Shown here piece by piece: positions 8,441 to 17,237 of a stretch of 64,000 bases of DNA (positions are counted from its first letter, which is position 1; every line of letters starts with the position of its first letter). The notes beneath the pieces were generated by a model, which was given only the letters and a program-made list of their open reading frames with translations, had not been told where the DNA came from and ran no database searches. Both the position numbers and the translations under genes were made by a program. Origin of the DNA: Clostridiales bacterium (lineage in GTDB: Bacteria; Bacillota; Clostridia; Peptostreptococcales; Acidaminobacteraceae); NCBI GenBank assembly GCA_030446305.1, contig JASUSA010000005.1, forward strand, positions 1 to 64,000, written 5' to 3'.

Positions 8441-10803
8441 GATTGCCTCCTCATCGGGTCAAACCAGTTATTGAGCATTCTAAAAAATGAGTTTGCAATA
8501 ATAAACATCAACCCCAGTATGACAGAAATGAGCAGCACATAAGTTGGATCATAGCGATTGATAATTAAATAGGCGCCAATGCCAACACAGGCATATAGAT
8601 ATTCAACAACCAGTAAATTCACCATAATCAGCCTTAAAATGGATGCCATCGACGTCAACAAATACGTTATCAGCATTGGCAGAACATGGTGCCACAGGAT
8701 GCGTTTTTGAGGTACCCCGCGTGCAATTTCACCCATGATAAAAGGTTCACCCATCAAGCGTTCGGTTTCCATTTGAATGATGCGAATAATATAGACCATC
8801 GGCACAATACACATCACAATGATTGGCATCACTGTCATTCGCATCACTTCAGGCGTAAAGGGACCAAGCCATCCGTGTTTGACGAGAATAATAATGGCAT
8901 AAATACCAAGCAGACTAATGAGGACATCTGGAATCGCATAGAGTACGATAACGACGAGATCGCCAAGTGTTCGTTTTTTAAGCCCTCTGCGCATACCGAT
9001 CAATAGACCCGCAACACTTGATATGCCTACGGTTGCCAGAAAACGTTTTAAGGTCCCCCAAAAACCGACATACAAGGCTGTTTTTAACGCCGGCGTCAAA
9101 TAAGATCCTGAATTCCCCACCAACTGCATCACGTAGTAAATCATGCGTCTGATATGCAGTGAAAAAACGTAATTCGTGTACTGACCACCATAATCCGCTT
9201 TGGTAATATTGCTCGGCACCAATAAGATAAACAGCATCAGAATCAGCATGACAACCGTTGGCACAATCACAATAAGCGCCTTTAGCAGCAGCTGATAAGG
9301 TGTTGAACGGTACAGCCGAACGAGAACACCAGACGACATGTGTTTGCCAATACTAATAAACGCCGATAGGCCAATAACCAGCCATAGTAAAAACGCAGTC
9401 ACTCTCAGTTGATAAGGTATATAATTAAGGTCTTTTGGCTTAAAATAAGCTTGTTTTAAAAGCCCTTTCAGTGCATCAACACCACTTTCGTAGGCATCGA
9501 TGTCCATCGTATCAATACGGTCTTGTGCCATGATATGTTCCATGGTACTCTCGTTGATATTCTGCGTCAGTAAAATGGATGGAACTGCCTTATCCGTCAA
9601 ATAGCTGCTGCCATCTGTGAGGAGCATATCCGCACGCCCCAGCGAAACATTAGAAGTTTCAAGATACTGGATAACCTTGCTCGCAAGTATTGCCGACATC
9701 TTATTGCCAGTGCTGCTGTAGCCGATATTGATATCAGAACCGCCCGGAAAGCCCATAACGCCAATCTCTATGTACTCACTGCCTTCAGGCATTTGTTTCA
9801 ATAAGTTTGCCACGCCAGCATCGCTGCTCGATCCGCCGTCTACAAAGGCAAAATACACATCGCATACCGGTTTGTGTGTCATCTCAGCCGCATATTTTAT
9901 CATTTCTGTAAGTGCAGACACACCCGTCAGGCGCTGCATCACATTTTGATAGCGATCCCCCAAGTAGTAGCCGACGCTATCGTAATAAGTATAAAAAACA
10001 ATTGGCCGCCCATGCCCCGCGCCTTTGATCTTGCCGACAATATTGTGCCCAGTTAAAACAGGGTAGGCATCGCTGACTTTAAGGGTTACATTTGAAATAC
10101 GTCCCGATACCGGACCGCTTTTAGCCGCACCGTCCAAAGGTTTTTGTGATGCCATTTCCTTTAACGTCGCGTAGGTTTCTTTCGTAATCTTGGCAAGGTA
10201 CAAATCGTCAGCGCGCTTTTGACCAAAATAAGGATTAAAAAAGAACTGCTCACGCTGTGGCGCATCTTCCATAATCACCAAGCCGCGCACATCATTCGCT
10301 CTGGCGTATTCTACAATTTCATCTGTCAGCTGATTAAATTTCGTTACAACGACCTTGCCGGACAAAAGTGACGGCTCCGTGCTGTAAAAACTGCTCTCCA
10401 GAAACAGCATATCACCTGTATAATTGATGGCGCCTGTATATTGATTGTAGTACGTCTGATAATCGGACATCATTTCAAAATTAAGTGTGTCCAAATCCGT
10501 ATGAATCATAAAAGTCGGTGCTTCATCATAACTGATTCCAACCATGTCAAAAGCCTGAACATAATTATCACCCTCCGGCTTAAGACCTGAACTGGCCATG
10601 GTTTCAAGCAGTGCGTTTTCAAATACCGCATGTCCTTCCGTCCCCACCTGACGCGTTGTCTTGTCTGCGTCGATAAGCGCGTAAACAGAAGGATGACCGC
10701 CTGCTTCAGCGACATGATCTTCACGCTTGAAAAGTACCCATGCCAATGACAGCGTTATGGTCAAAAATATGATGCTATAAAGTATTAAACGCTTTTGCCG
10801 CAT
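8437..10803 (-). CDS. Pseudo-M28 domain fused to a DppB-type ABC permease
   Basis: Mirror-image partner of the preceding fusion, 788 aa. One N-terminal helix (about residues 6-25) leads to an outside domain of about 430 residues with M28 aminopeptidase features: RQVGTEGHAVFENALLETM, a PA-like insert, GHNIVGKIKGAG, YTYYDSVG, and late DRIDTMDIDAYESGVDALK. Then comes a DppB permease with several helices and the EAA loop ARGVPQKRILWHHVLP. In active M28 enzymes the first motif is HyDS and the later one has EE; here they read YYDS and DGGS, so zinc binding is probably lost. ATG 10803 is preferred (GTGAGG six bases before) over ATG 10827. First gene of an operon with no separate binding protein. Confidence 0.85.
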   Translation of the reverse strand: MRQKRLILYSIIFLTITLSLAWVLFKREDHVAEAGGHPSVYALIDADKTTRQVGTEGHAVFENALLETMASSGLKPEGDNYVQAFDMVGISYDEAPTFMIHTDLDTLNFEMMSDYQTYYNQYTGAINYTGDMLFLESSFYSTEPSLLSGKVVVTKFNQLTDEIVEYARANDVRGLVIMEDAPQREQFFFNPYFGQKRADDLYLAKITKETYATLKEMASQKPLDGAAKSGPVSGRISNVTLKVSDAYPVLTGHNIVGKIKGAGHGRPIVFYTYYDSVGYYLGDRYQNVMQRLTGVSALTEMIKYAAEMTHKPVCDVYFAFVDGGSSSDAGVANLLKQMPEGSEYIEIGVMGFPGGSDINIGYSSTGNKMSAILASKVIQYLETSNVSLGRADMLLTDGSSYLTDKAVPSILLTQNINESTMEHIMAQDRIDTMDIDAYESGVDALKGLLKQAYFKPKDLNYIPYQLRVTAFLLWLVIGLSAFISIGKHMSSGVLVRLYRSTPYQLLLKALIVIVPTVVMLILMLFILLVPSNITKADYGGQYTNYVFSLHIRRMIYYVMQLVGNSGSYLTPALKTALYVGFWGTLKRFLATVGISSVAGLLIGMRRGLKKRTLGDLVVIVLYAIPDVLISLLGIYAIIILVKHGWLGPFTPEVMRMTVMPIIVMCIVPMVYIIRIIQMETERLMGEPFIMGEIARGVPQKRILWHHVLPMLITYLLTSMASILRLIMVNLLVVEYLYACVGIGAYLIINRYDPTYVLLISVILGLMFIIANSFFRMLNNWFDPMRRQS

Positions 10804-10842
10804 GCCTAACCTCACTTTAATGAGCATTATTAAAAAACTACC

Positions 10843-10860
10843 GTATAAAATTCTTTATAC
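10843..10860. promoter_or_regulatory. Palindrome upstream of the pseudo-M28 ABC operon
   Basis: GTATAAA-ATTC-TTTATAC is a perfect 7-bp inverted repeat 40 bases before the first gene of the transporter operon. It overlaps AT-rich -10-like words, so it may be an operator or part of the promoter. No regulator gene adjoins it. Confidence 0.4.
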
Positions 10861-10931
10861 AGCTTATTTTACGGGTTTTTAATAGAAAAATCTAGTAAAT
10901 ATAAAGTTTTTATAGCATTTTCCAATGAAAC

Positions 10932-10961
10932 TTGCATTTACCCCCTCTATTCCTTTAAGAT
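10932..10961 (+). promoter_or_regulatory. Candidate promoter of the flavoprotein gene
   Basis: TTGCAT, an 18-base spacer and TAAGAT precede the ATG at 11005 by about 45 bases. The fit is moderate. Confidence 0.35.
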
Positions 10962-11004
10962 AGAAGATGATAGTTTGATTATCAAAGTAAATTGAGGAGG
11001 CTCA

Positions 11005-12069
11005 ATGAAACTTCCATCTTTAAAAATCGGTGATCTCACCGTAAAATACCCCATCGTCCTGGGTGCCATGGGCGTTGGCGTCACAAGATCATCACTCGCT
11101 TCTGCCGTGACAAATGCCGGCGGGCTCGGTGTGATCTCAGGTGTTAATCTTGGATTCTCGGAACCTGATTTTCTGGATAACATGCTCGAAGCAAATCTGC
11201 GCGCTTTAAGACGTGAAATCAGGCGTGCAAAGGAATTGACAAAAGGCGGTGCTGTCGGCATCAATTTCATGGTCGCCATGAACACATATGCCGAACACGT
11301 TGTCGAGGCCGTCAAAGAAGGCATTGATTTCATTGCTTCAGGCGCCGGACTCCCGACAGAGCTACCGGCACTGGTCAAGGGCACAAAGACAAAAATTGCA
11401 CCGATCATCTCATCTTCAAAAGCCGCTGGACTCATTACAAAACTTTGGGATCGCAATTACAGTGTTATCCCTGATGCCATCATTTTAGAAGGTATCAAAG
11501 CGGGAGGCCATTTGGGATTTAAACCGAAGGAATTGCTTGAAGAGCGCTATGACATGGTTCAAACGCTCCACGATATTAAAGAAGTTTTAAAACCTTTTGA
11601 AGCAAAATACAACCGCAAAATCCCCATTATTGTTGCAGGGGGCATTTATGACAGCAACGATATAGAAGCCGTCATGCAAGCCGGCGGCGACGGCGTACAA
11701 ATGGCAACGCGTTTTGTCGCAACCGATGAATGTGATGCACACCAGCATTTTAAAGATGCTTATATTCAAGCAAAAAAGGAAGACGTTCAAATTATTATCA
11801 GCCCAGTCGGCCTTCCCGGAAGAGCGATTGGCAATCCATTTCTGGAAGCCGTCGCTTCCGGCAATAGGCCGCCGATCAAACGTTGTATCAATTGTTTAAA
11901 GACCTGCAATCTCAAGACAACGCCGTATTGTATTTCTCAGGCATTGGTCAATGCCGTCAGCGGCAATGTCGACGAGGGGCTTATTTTTTCCGGTGAAAAT
12001 GTCTATAAAGTTGATCGCATGTCAACCGTGCCTGAGATATTCCATGAGCTCATCGCGCCGTTTGAATAG
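11005..12069 (+). CDS. Nitronate monooxygenase / FabK-like flavoprotein
   Basis: FMN-dependent TIM-barrel enzyme of the 2-nitropropane dioxygenase/enoyl-ACP reductase II superfamily, 354 aa, cytosolic. Family marks are the N-terminal PIVLGAMGVGVTRSSLASAV, NAGGLGVISG, VGINFMVA, GIKAGGHLG with the FMN-phosphate contact and the second glycine loop IPIIVAGGIYDSNDIEAVMQ-AGGDGVQMATRF. The tail carries four cysteines (CINCLKTCNLKTTPYC), seen in a clostridial subgroup and suggestive of a metal or disulfide site. Fatty-acid genes are absent nearby, so a nitronate monooxygenase-type role is more likely than FabK. GAGGAGG precedes the ATG. Monocistronic, divergent from the ABC operon. Confidence 0.85.
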   Translation: MKLPSLKIGDLTVKYPIVLGAMGVGVTRSSLASAVTNAGGLGVISGVNLGFSEPDFLDNMLEANLRALRREIRRAKELTKGGAVGINFMVAMNTYAEHVVEAVKEGIDFIASGAGLPTELPALVKGTKTKIAPIISSSKAAGLITKLWDRNYSVIPDAIILEGIKAGGHLGFKPKELLEERYDMVQTLHDIKEVLKPFEAKYNRKIPIIVAGGIYDSNDIEAVMQAGGDGVQMATRFVATDECDAHQHFKDAYIQAKKEDVQIIISPVGLPGRAIGNPFLEAVASGNRPPIKRCINCLKTCNLKTTPYCISQALVNAVSGNVDEGLIFSGENVYKVDRMSTVPEIFHELIAPFE

Positions 12070-12162
12070 AAAAAAGAACGATTGGTGACATTAATCAAAC
12101 GGCAGTATTTCCAACCAAAGGAACACGATTAAAGTTCAAAACAGATCACATGACAATGCACA

Positions 12163-12202
12163 AAAAGGCTATCGCAATGTTCACTGCGATAGCCTTTTCA
12201 TT
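12163..12202 (+). terminator. Terminator of the flavoprotein gene (probably bidirectional)
   Basis: AAAAGGCTATCGCA pairs with TGCGATAGCCTTTT around an 8-base loop, followed by a T-rich stretch. The A-rich 5' side would also serve the minus strand. Confidence 0.85.
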
Positions 12203-12329
12203 TTGACAGTCCGTGCGTGGGCATACACGTGCCGTCTCCGTGTTTACACAATGTAAACACGATTATATGAAACTTGTGAGGAGAAAGCATCATTTGCGCA
12301 GTTGTGCGCAGCAGGGTCAAGTTTTTAAA

Positions 12330-12359
12330 ACACTTAAACACTTAAACACTTAACACTTA
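12330..12359. repeat. 8-bp tandem repeat next to the GH42 stop
   Basis: Three perfect copies of ACACTTAA (12330, 12338, 12346) and a partial fourth lie immediately after the stop codon of the minus-strand beta-galactosidase gene. Confidence 0.9.
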
Positions 12360-12361
12360 TA

Positions 12362-14311
12362 CTATTCATTCGCATCAACGGTTTCAAACCTGACTTCATA
12401 TGGCGAGAAACACTTATCCTCGAAACAGGTGTTTTCATGATTGTGATTGACCCAGACTGTCGCATCCCCTTTTTGAATGCACTCCAGCCCGGCCGGTGTT
12501 TTTCGGCTCTTTATCCCCTGTGCGCCAAGAACTCGCTCTGCTAAGTTCAGCATAATCGTTTCTGCAAAGCACGTTCCCAGATAATAAACAGCCCCTTTCC
12601 CATGGGTTTGCACGGTTAATGCAGCATATTGCTCAAACCCTGTGTCGCCGTAATGCCACAGCGCAGACGCCGAAACGGGAACAATGAGATCTCTACCGAT
12701 TGTACCGAATTCAGTTGTCTGTCGATCTTCATCACAGATCACTGGGCACGACAAACCTGCTCCCAGCGATTCGAATCCCTCCACTTGAATGCCGCAAAAC
12801 GCCGCAAAAGCATTGCTGCCAAAAAGCAGCTGATTATGGCGTCCCTTAATTCCGCTGCGAAAACCTGTTATTAGAATGCCGCCGTTTTCCACAAACCGCT
12901 TAAGCCATTGCAGCATCTGATCATCGACAATCTGCATGATTGGCATGACCAAAATGCGATAATCTGAAAATGTACCCGTCATCACCGCATTGATTGAACG
13001 CACATCAACAAATGTGTTATGCCGGTAAAAGGCATTGTAATAATGCGCCAGTAAGTCCGTATAATTGAGTGCATCACTCTGCGGCTGTGCATGCCATGAC
13101 CAGCGATTGTCATAATCGTAGCACAGTGCGACCGCTGCCTCAATTGGCGTCGTCAAAACGCTTTCATTGGTGTTTGCCAATTTAAAACAAGTTATTACTT
13201 CATTCAGCTTTTGATTATCACGATTATCTGCATCGAGTATGCCCTGGCAGAACTGTTCAGCACCATGCGTCATCCCGCGCCATCGAAAGTATAAAAGCGC
13301 CTCACTGCCATGTGCCAAGGCATGCAGCGACCACATAAGCGCTTGATTCTCACGGGGCATATAACCAATATAGTCATGTCCCTGAGCGCCCATAATCGCC
13401 TCGACGACCCAGAACGGCCGATGCTTTAAGCCGCGCATATAGGACAATGCCATTGTAATGTGCGCCGGTGATATTGGCGCCTTTAAACCGCCCCATACGG
13501 GATAGTGGTCATACCCGATCATGTCAAATACTTCTGAAAACCTCACTTGGTCAAATGCGCGGTCAAAGTAACCGCCGTACAGATTATGCAATACGCGCTG
13601 ATGTTTGCCGCAATGCTGTCTAACAACATTCGTGAGACCGTCGACGTACTGATAGATGCTCTCTGAACGAAATCGTGCCCAGTCCAGCGCCAATCCGGGA
13701 TTGTGCTGCGTAATCGTCGGCGTCGGCATTGGCACTTCTTCAAAATCATTATAAGTCTGCCCCCAGAAGACAGTTCCATAAGCTTCATTTAATGCATGAA
13801 TATGACCATACTTTGTCATCAGGAAATCATGAAAGACATGATGACAAGTTTTACAATAGCACTGATCGCTGCCCTCATGGCCGATCTCATTATCGATCTG
13901 CCATGCAATAATGGCTTTTTCATCTCGATAATGTGTGACTAGCGCCTTCGTGATTGCTTTTGCCTTTTCGCGGTACACGTCTATATTGTAGCAATACAGA
14001 CGCCTGCCGCCAAAAGCATGCTGAATGCCAAAGGCTGTTGTCGCAATTATCTCAGGATGGCGCTTGGCAAGCCATGCTGGGAATGTCGCCGTCGGCGTCC
14101 CAAAGATAATATGAATATCCGCTGCTTTCAGCAGTTGAACAACGTGATCAAAATATGAAAAGTCATATTGGCCTTCTGTTGGCTCCATGAGGTGCCACGC
14201 AAATTCACCAATTCGAACCGTGTTGACCCCAGCAGTCTTCATCCGTTCAATATCTTCTGCAATCATGGTTTCAGGCCAGTGTTCAGGATAGTAATCAACA
14301 CCTAATATCAT
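12362..14311 (-). CDS. Beta-galactosidase, glycoside hydrolase family 42
   Basis: Hydrolyses terminal beta-galactosides, probably imported oligosaccharides. It is 649 aa with no signal peptide, so cytosolic. GH42 marks: MILGVDYYPEHWPE start, the acid/base glutamate in WQIDNEIGHEGS, nucleophile glutamate in FWVVEAIMGAQGH, and the zinc cysteines (one before the catalytic barrel end and CYCKTCH). The trimerisation domain (about 390-600) and small C-terminal domain follow. It lies downstream of the MglBAC-type transporter in the same direction, which fits galactoside catabolism. The ATG has only GGGG upstream, and a strong hairpin with a U-tract lies 20 bases before it, so read-through is needed. 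Confidence 0.93.
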   Translation of the reverse strand: MILGVDYYPEHWPETMIAEDIERMKTAGVNTVRIGEFAWHLMEPTEGQYDFSYFDHVVQLLKAADIHIIFGTPTATFPAWLAKRHPEIIATTAFGIQHAFGGRRLYCYNIDVYREKAKAITKALVTHYRDEKAIIAWQIDNEIGHEGSDQCYCKTCHHVFHDFLMTKYGHIHALNEAYGTVFWGQTYNDFEEVPMPTPTITQHNPGLALDWARFRSESIYQYVDGLTNVVRQHCGKHQRVLHNLYGGYFDRAFDQVRFSEVFDMIGYDHYPVWGGLKAPISPAHITMALSYMRGLKHRPFWVVEAIMGAQGHDYIGYMPRENQALMWSLHALAHGSEALLYFRWRGMTHGAEQFCQGILDADNRDNQKLNEVITCFKLANTNESVLTTPIEAAVALCYDYDNRWSWHAQPQSDALNYTDLLAHYYNAFYRHNTFVDVRSINAVMTGTFSDYRILVMPIMQIVDDQMLQWLKRFVENGGILITGFRSGIKGRHNQLLFGSNAFAAFCGIQVEGFESLGAGLSCPVICDEDRQTTEFGTIGRDLIVPVSASALWHYGDTGFEQYAALTVQTHGKGAVYYLGTCFAETIMLNLAERVLGAQGIKSRKTPAGLECIQKGDATVWVNHNHENTCFEDKCFSPYEVRFETVDANE

Positions 14312-14331
14312 CGCAATACCCCATTTTTCAG

Positions 14332-14400
14332 AAAAGGCACCCGGCGATCAAATCAGCCGGTTTAAATCTATCACCTGCAATCACGCCGGATGCCTTTTTT
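14332..14400 (-). terminator. Long terminator hairpin between mglC and the GH42 gene
   Basis: GGCATCCGGCG pairs with CGCCGGGTGCC across a 38-base loop and is followed by TTTTT on the minus strand. On the plus strand it also ends in TTTTTT. It ends 20 bases before the GH42 start, leaving no room for a promoter between them. Confidence 0.75.
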
Positions 14401-14510
14401 AATTGCATCATTTTCGCCTAACCTTGTTTATTGTTTCTGCCTTTTCTGCTTACCATTCAGCATTTTTATCATAGAGAACCGCCGCTATCTGTATCGCTTA
14501 TCAAAAGCCA

Positions 14511-15548
14511 TTACTTGCGCTTAATATATTTACGGTTGTCAATGGCGACCGCTGTGATAATAATCAAACCTTTGATGACGTATTGAAGGTATGGATTGAC
14601 ACCGATAAAGTTAAGCCCATAGGCAATGAGCTGAAAAATCAAAACCCCTGTAACAATGCCTGCAATACTCCCGATGCCGCCAGAGAAAGACAAACCGCCG
14701 ACTATACAGGCAGAGATGGCATCCAATTCGTACATATTACCGGTATTGTTCGTCGCAGAGCCAATACGAGCAGCTTCCAGTGAACCGCCGAGTCCATAGA
14801 GCAACCCCGCCAGCGTATAGACCATAATCAGCATTTTAGCGACGTCAACACCTGAAACCGCTGCCGCTTCAGGATTGCCACCGACTGCAAATAAATTCTT
14901 TCCAAATTTCGTCTTATTCCACAGCACCCACATCAGTGCCACTGCAACAACCGCATAGATGACGAGGTATGGAATAATAATACCCTGTATCTCAAAATAG
15001 CCTTGCGCAATGTTGGCAAATCGCGGATCAAGGCCGCCAATAGGCTGGGCGCCATAAGGCGGGCGATCGTAGTAGATAGAATTGACACCGTAAACAATAA
15101 CCATCATCCCCAGTGTCGCGATAAATGGATCCACTTTAAACTTTGCGACCACAACCCCATTGATAAAGCTGAACAGTCCCGTTATGAGCATTACCAGCAA
15201 GATTGGAACGATTACCGGCAGCGCGGGCAAATCCGGATACATACGGTATGCATAAGCCGGTGCCTGCAGCAGCGATGCAGAGATAACTGCGGCGAGACCA
15301 ACCTGACGCCCCAATGAAAGGTCTGTCCCCTTTGCGACGATAATGGTTCCAACGCCAAGTGCAAAAATGGTTCGCGTTGAAGCCTGTGCAAAGATATTGC
15401 GAATATTCGTCAATGAAATAAATCTTGGATCAATGACGACAATGACAATCATCAGTAAAAAGAGTACGAAAAAAATAACATTATTCATGACATAATCAAG
15501 AAACTTCTTTAAATAATCAATGGATTTATGATCCGTTTTTTCACTCAT
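14511..15548 (-). CDS. mglC: Galactose/methyl-galactoside ABC transporter permease
   Basis: Membrane subunit of a CUT2-family monosaccharide importer, 345 aa with about 8-10 hydrophobic helices. Close MglC features include TIFALGVGTIIVAKGTDLSL, GRQVGLAAVI, FINGVVVAKFKVDPFIATLG, AVGGNPEAAAVSGV and YELDAISACIVGGLSFSGG. GGGGAGGG precedes the ATG, 15 bases after the mglA stop. It forms a transporter with the MglA-type ATPase and MglB-type binding protein upstream; the order mglB-mglA-mglC is the classical one. Confidence 0.93.
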   Translation of the reverse strand: MSEKTDHKSIDYLKKFLDYVMNNVIFFVLFLLMIVIVVIDPRFISLTNIRNIFAQASTRTIFALGVGTIIVAKGTDLSLGRQVGLAAVISASLLQAPAYAYRMYPDLPALPVIVPILLVMLITGLFSFINGVVVAKFKVDPFIATLGMMVIVYGVNSIYYDRPPYGAQPIGGLDPRFANIAQGYFEIQGIIIPYLVIYAVVAVALMWVLWNKTKFGKNLFAVGGNPEAAAVSGVDVAKMLIMVYTLAGLLYGLGGSLEAARIGSATNNTGNMYELDAISACIVGGLSFSGGIGSIAGIVTGVLIFQLIAYGLNFIGVNPYLQYVIKGLIIITAVAIDNRKYIKRK

Positions 15549-15563
15549 ATCTTTTGCCCTCCC

Positions 15564-17072
15564 CTATAAATATTTTGCTGACAACCTGAGAATTTCTTCC
15601 TGCGTCGTCGTAGCCGTTTCAACGATACCTGCTAATCTGCCATTGCTCATAACGAGAATGCGATCTGTAATGCCAAGGAGTTCGGGCATTTCAGATGACA
15701 CCATTACCACTGCTTTCCCCTTGTCTGCAAGGTTGATCATGAGCTGGTAGATATCGTACTTCGCACCGACGTCAATACCGCGGGTCGGTTCATCCATCAG
15801 GAGGACATCTGGTTCTGTCAAAAGCCATCTGCCGATAATAACCTTTTGCTGATTACCACCGGAAAGTGACATAATACGCGTCTTCTTACTTGGAGTTTTT
15901 ACACTCATACTGTCAATTACCCAATCCGTATCACGTCCGATATTGCTTTCATCCAAAAGACCCGTTTTGGAAATATAAGCATCAATGTTGGCAATCACCG
16001 CGTTAAAACTTATATCTTGATTGGGGAAAATACCGGTTGCACGCCGTTCTTCTGTCACAAGTGCAAAACCATTTTTAATCGCATCGTGCGGCGATTTAAA
16101 TTTGACAGCTTTGCCAAACAGCGAAATCGTTCCTTCTCCAATTTGACGATCGCCAAAAAGTGCCTCGAGCAAATCCGTTCGCTTTGAGCCGACCAGACCT
16201 GCAACACCTAAAATTTCACCTTTTCGCAAATCAAAAGATACCGATTTGATAGAGGGCTGATATTGTGCCGTAATGTTATCGACACTCAATATCACTTCAG
16301 ACGGATGGTTGCTCTTTGGCGGGAAACGATGCGTTAAATCACGCCCTACCATGAGATTGATAATCTCATCCGTTGTAATGTCATCAATTCGCCGCGTCGC
16401 AATCCATTTGCCATCTCGCATAATGGTTACTTCATCACATATTTTCCCGATTTCCTCCATCTTATGAGAGATGTAAATGACCGAAACGCCGCGGTCTTTG
16501 AGTGCATTTATAATCTTAAAGAGATGACTGACTTCCTTTTCCGTCAATGATGAAGTCGGTTCATCCATAACGATCAGCTTCGAATTATACGAAACTGCCT
16601 TTGCGATTTCAACCATTTGACTTTCGGAAACGGGCAATTCACCTGCTTTTGTTCTCGGATCCAGTTTAATATCAAGCTCTTCAAATATTTTTAGTGTATC
16701 CTGATACATCTTTTCCTCATCAATAAACAAGCCCTTTTTCGGAAAACGACCGAGCCAGATATTGTCCATGATCCGCGTTGATCTCACTTGATTGAGTTCT
16801 TGATGCACCATTGAAACCCCATTGTCAAGCGCTTCTCTCGACGAGGTAAAGTTCACCTGCTCACCTTCTAAAAAAATATCACCTTCGTCCTTGTGGTATA
16901 TGCCAAAAAGACACTTCATCAGCGTCGACTTTCCAGCGCCGTTCTCGCCCATCAGGGCATGAACACTGCCTTTTCTAATTTTCAGCTCAACGCTGTCCAG
17001 AGCCTTAACGCCGGGAAACGATTTGGAAATATTCTGCATTTCCAATAGATACGTACTCGTTTGATCTGCCAA
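15564..17072 (-). CDS. mglA: Galactose/methyl-galactoside ABC transporter ATPase
   Basis: Double-domain sugar ABC ATPase of the RbsA/MglA type, 502 aa. The first cassette has Walker [20 protein letters not shown], signature [15 protein letters not shown] and Walker [12 protein letters not shown]. The second has the degenerate Walker [20 protein letters not shown] usual in this family, signature [15 protein letters not shown] and Walker [13 protein letters not shown]. The start is a TTG (17072) with GGAGG nine bases upstream. A hairpin terminator separates it from mglB, which should make MglA less abundant than the binding protein. Confidence 0.93.
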   Translation of the reverse strand: MADQTSTYLLEMQNISKSFPGVKALDSVELKIRKGSVHALMGENGAGKSTLMKCLFGIYHKDEGDIFLEGEQVNFTSSREALDNGVSMVHQELNQVRSTRIMDNIWLGRFPKKGLFIDEEKMYQDTLKIFEELDIKLDPRTKAGELPVSESQMVEIAKAVSYNSKLIVMDEPTSSLTEKEVSHLFKIINALKDRGVSVIYISHKMEEIGKICDEVTIMRDGKWIATRRIDDITTDEIINLMVGRDLTHRFPPKSNHPSEVILSVDNITAQYQPSIKSVSFDLRKGEILGVAGLVGSKRTDLLEALFGDRQIGEGTISLFGKAVKFKSPHDAIKNGFALVTEERRATGIFPNQDISFNAVIANIDAYISKTGLLDESNIGRDTDWVIDSMSVKTPSKKTRIMSLSGGNQQKVIIGRWLLTEPDVLLMDEPTRGIDVGAKYDIYQLMINLADKGKAVVMVSSEMPELLGITDRILVMSNGRLAGIVETATTTQEEILRLSAKYL

Positions 17073-17191
17073 GGACCTTCGCCTCCTTTCCCCAATTCAT
17101 TTCATACACCCGCATACATAAGCATCATTTGCATATTGTGTCTGTTCACTGCTCTCATACCCACGTTTTGAACCGCACCACAACATTTATT

Positions 17192-17226
17192 CAAAAAATT
17201 CGAGATGCAAAAGCTGCATCTCGAAT
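17192..17226 (-). terminator. Attenuating hairpin between mglB and mglA
   Basis: ATTCGAGATGCA and TGCATCTCGAAT form a perfect 12-bp stem with a 5-base loop, followed by TTTTTTGA on the minus strand. It lies just after the mglB stop, a common place for a partial terminator that keeps binding protein in excess. Confidence 0.85.
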
Positions 17227-17237
17227 AAAGTTGGTGT

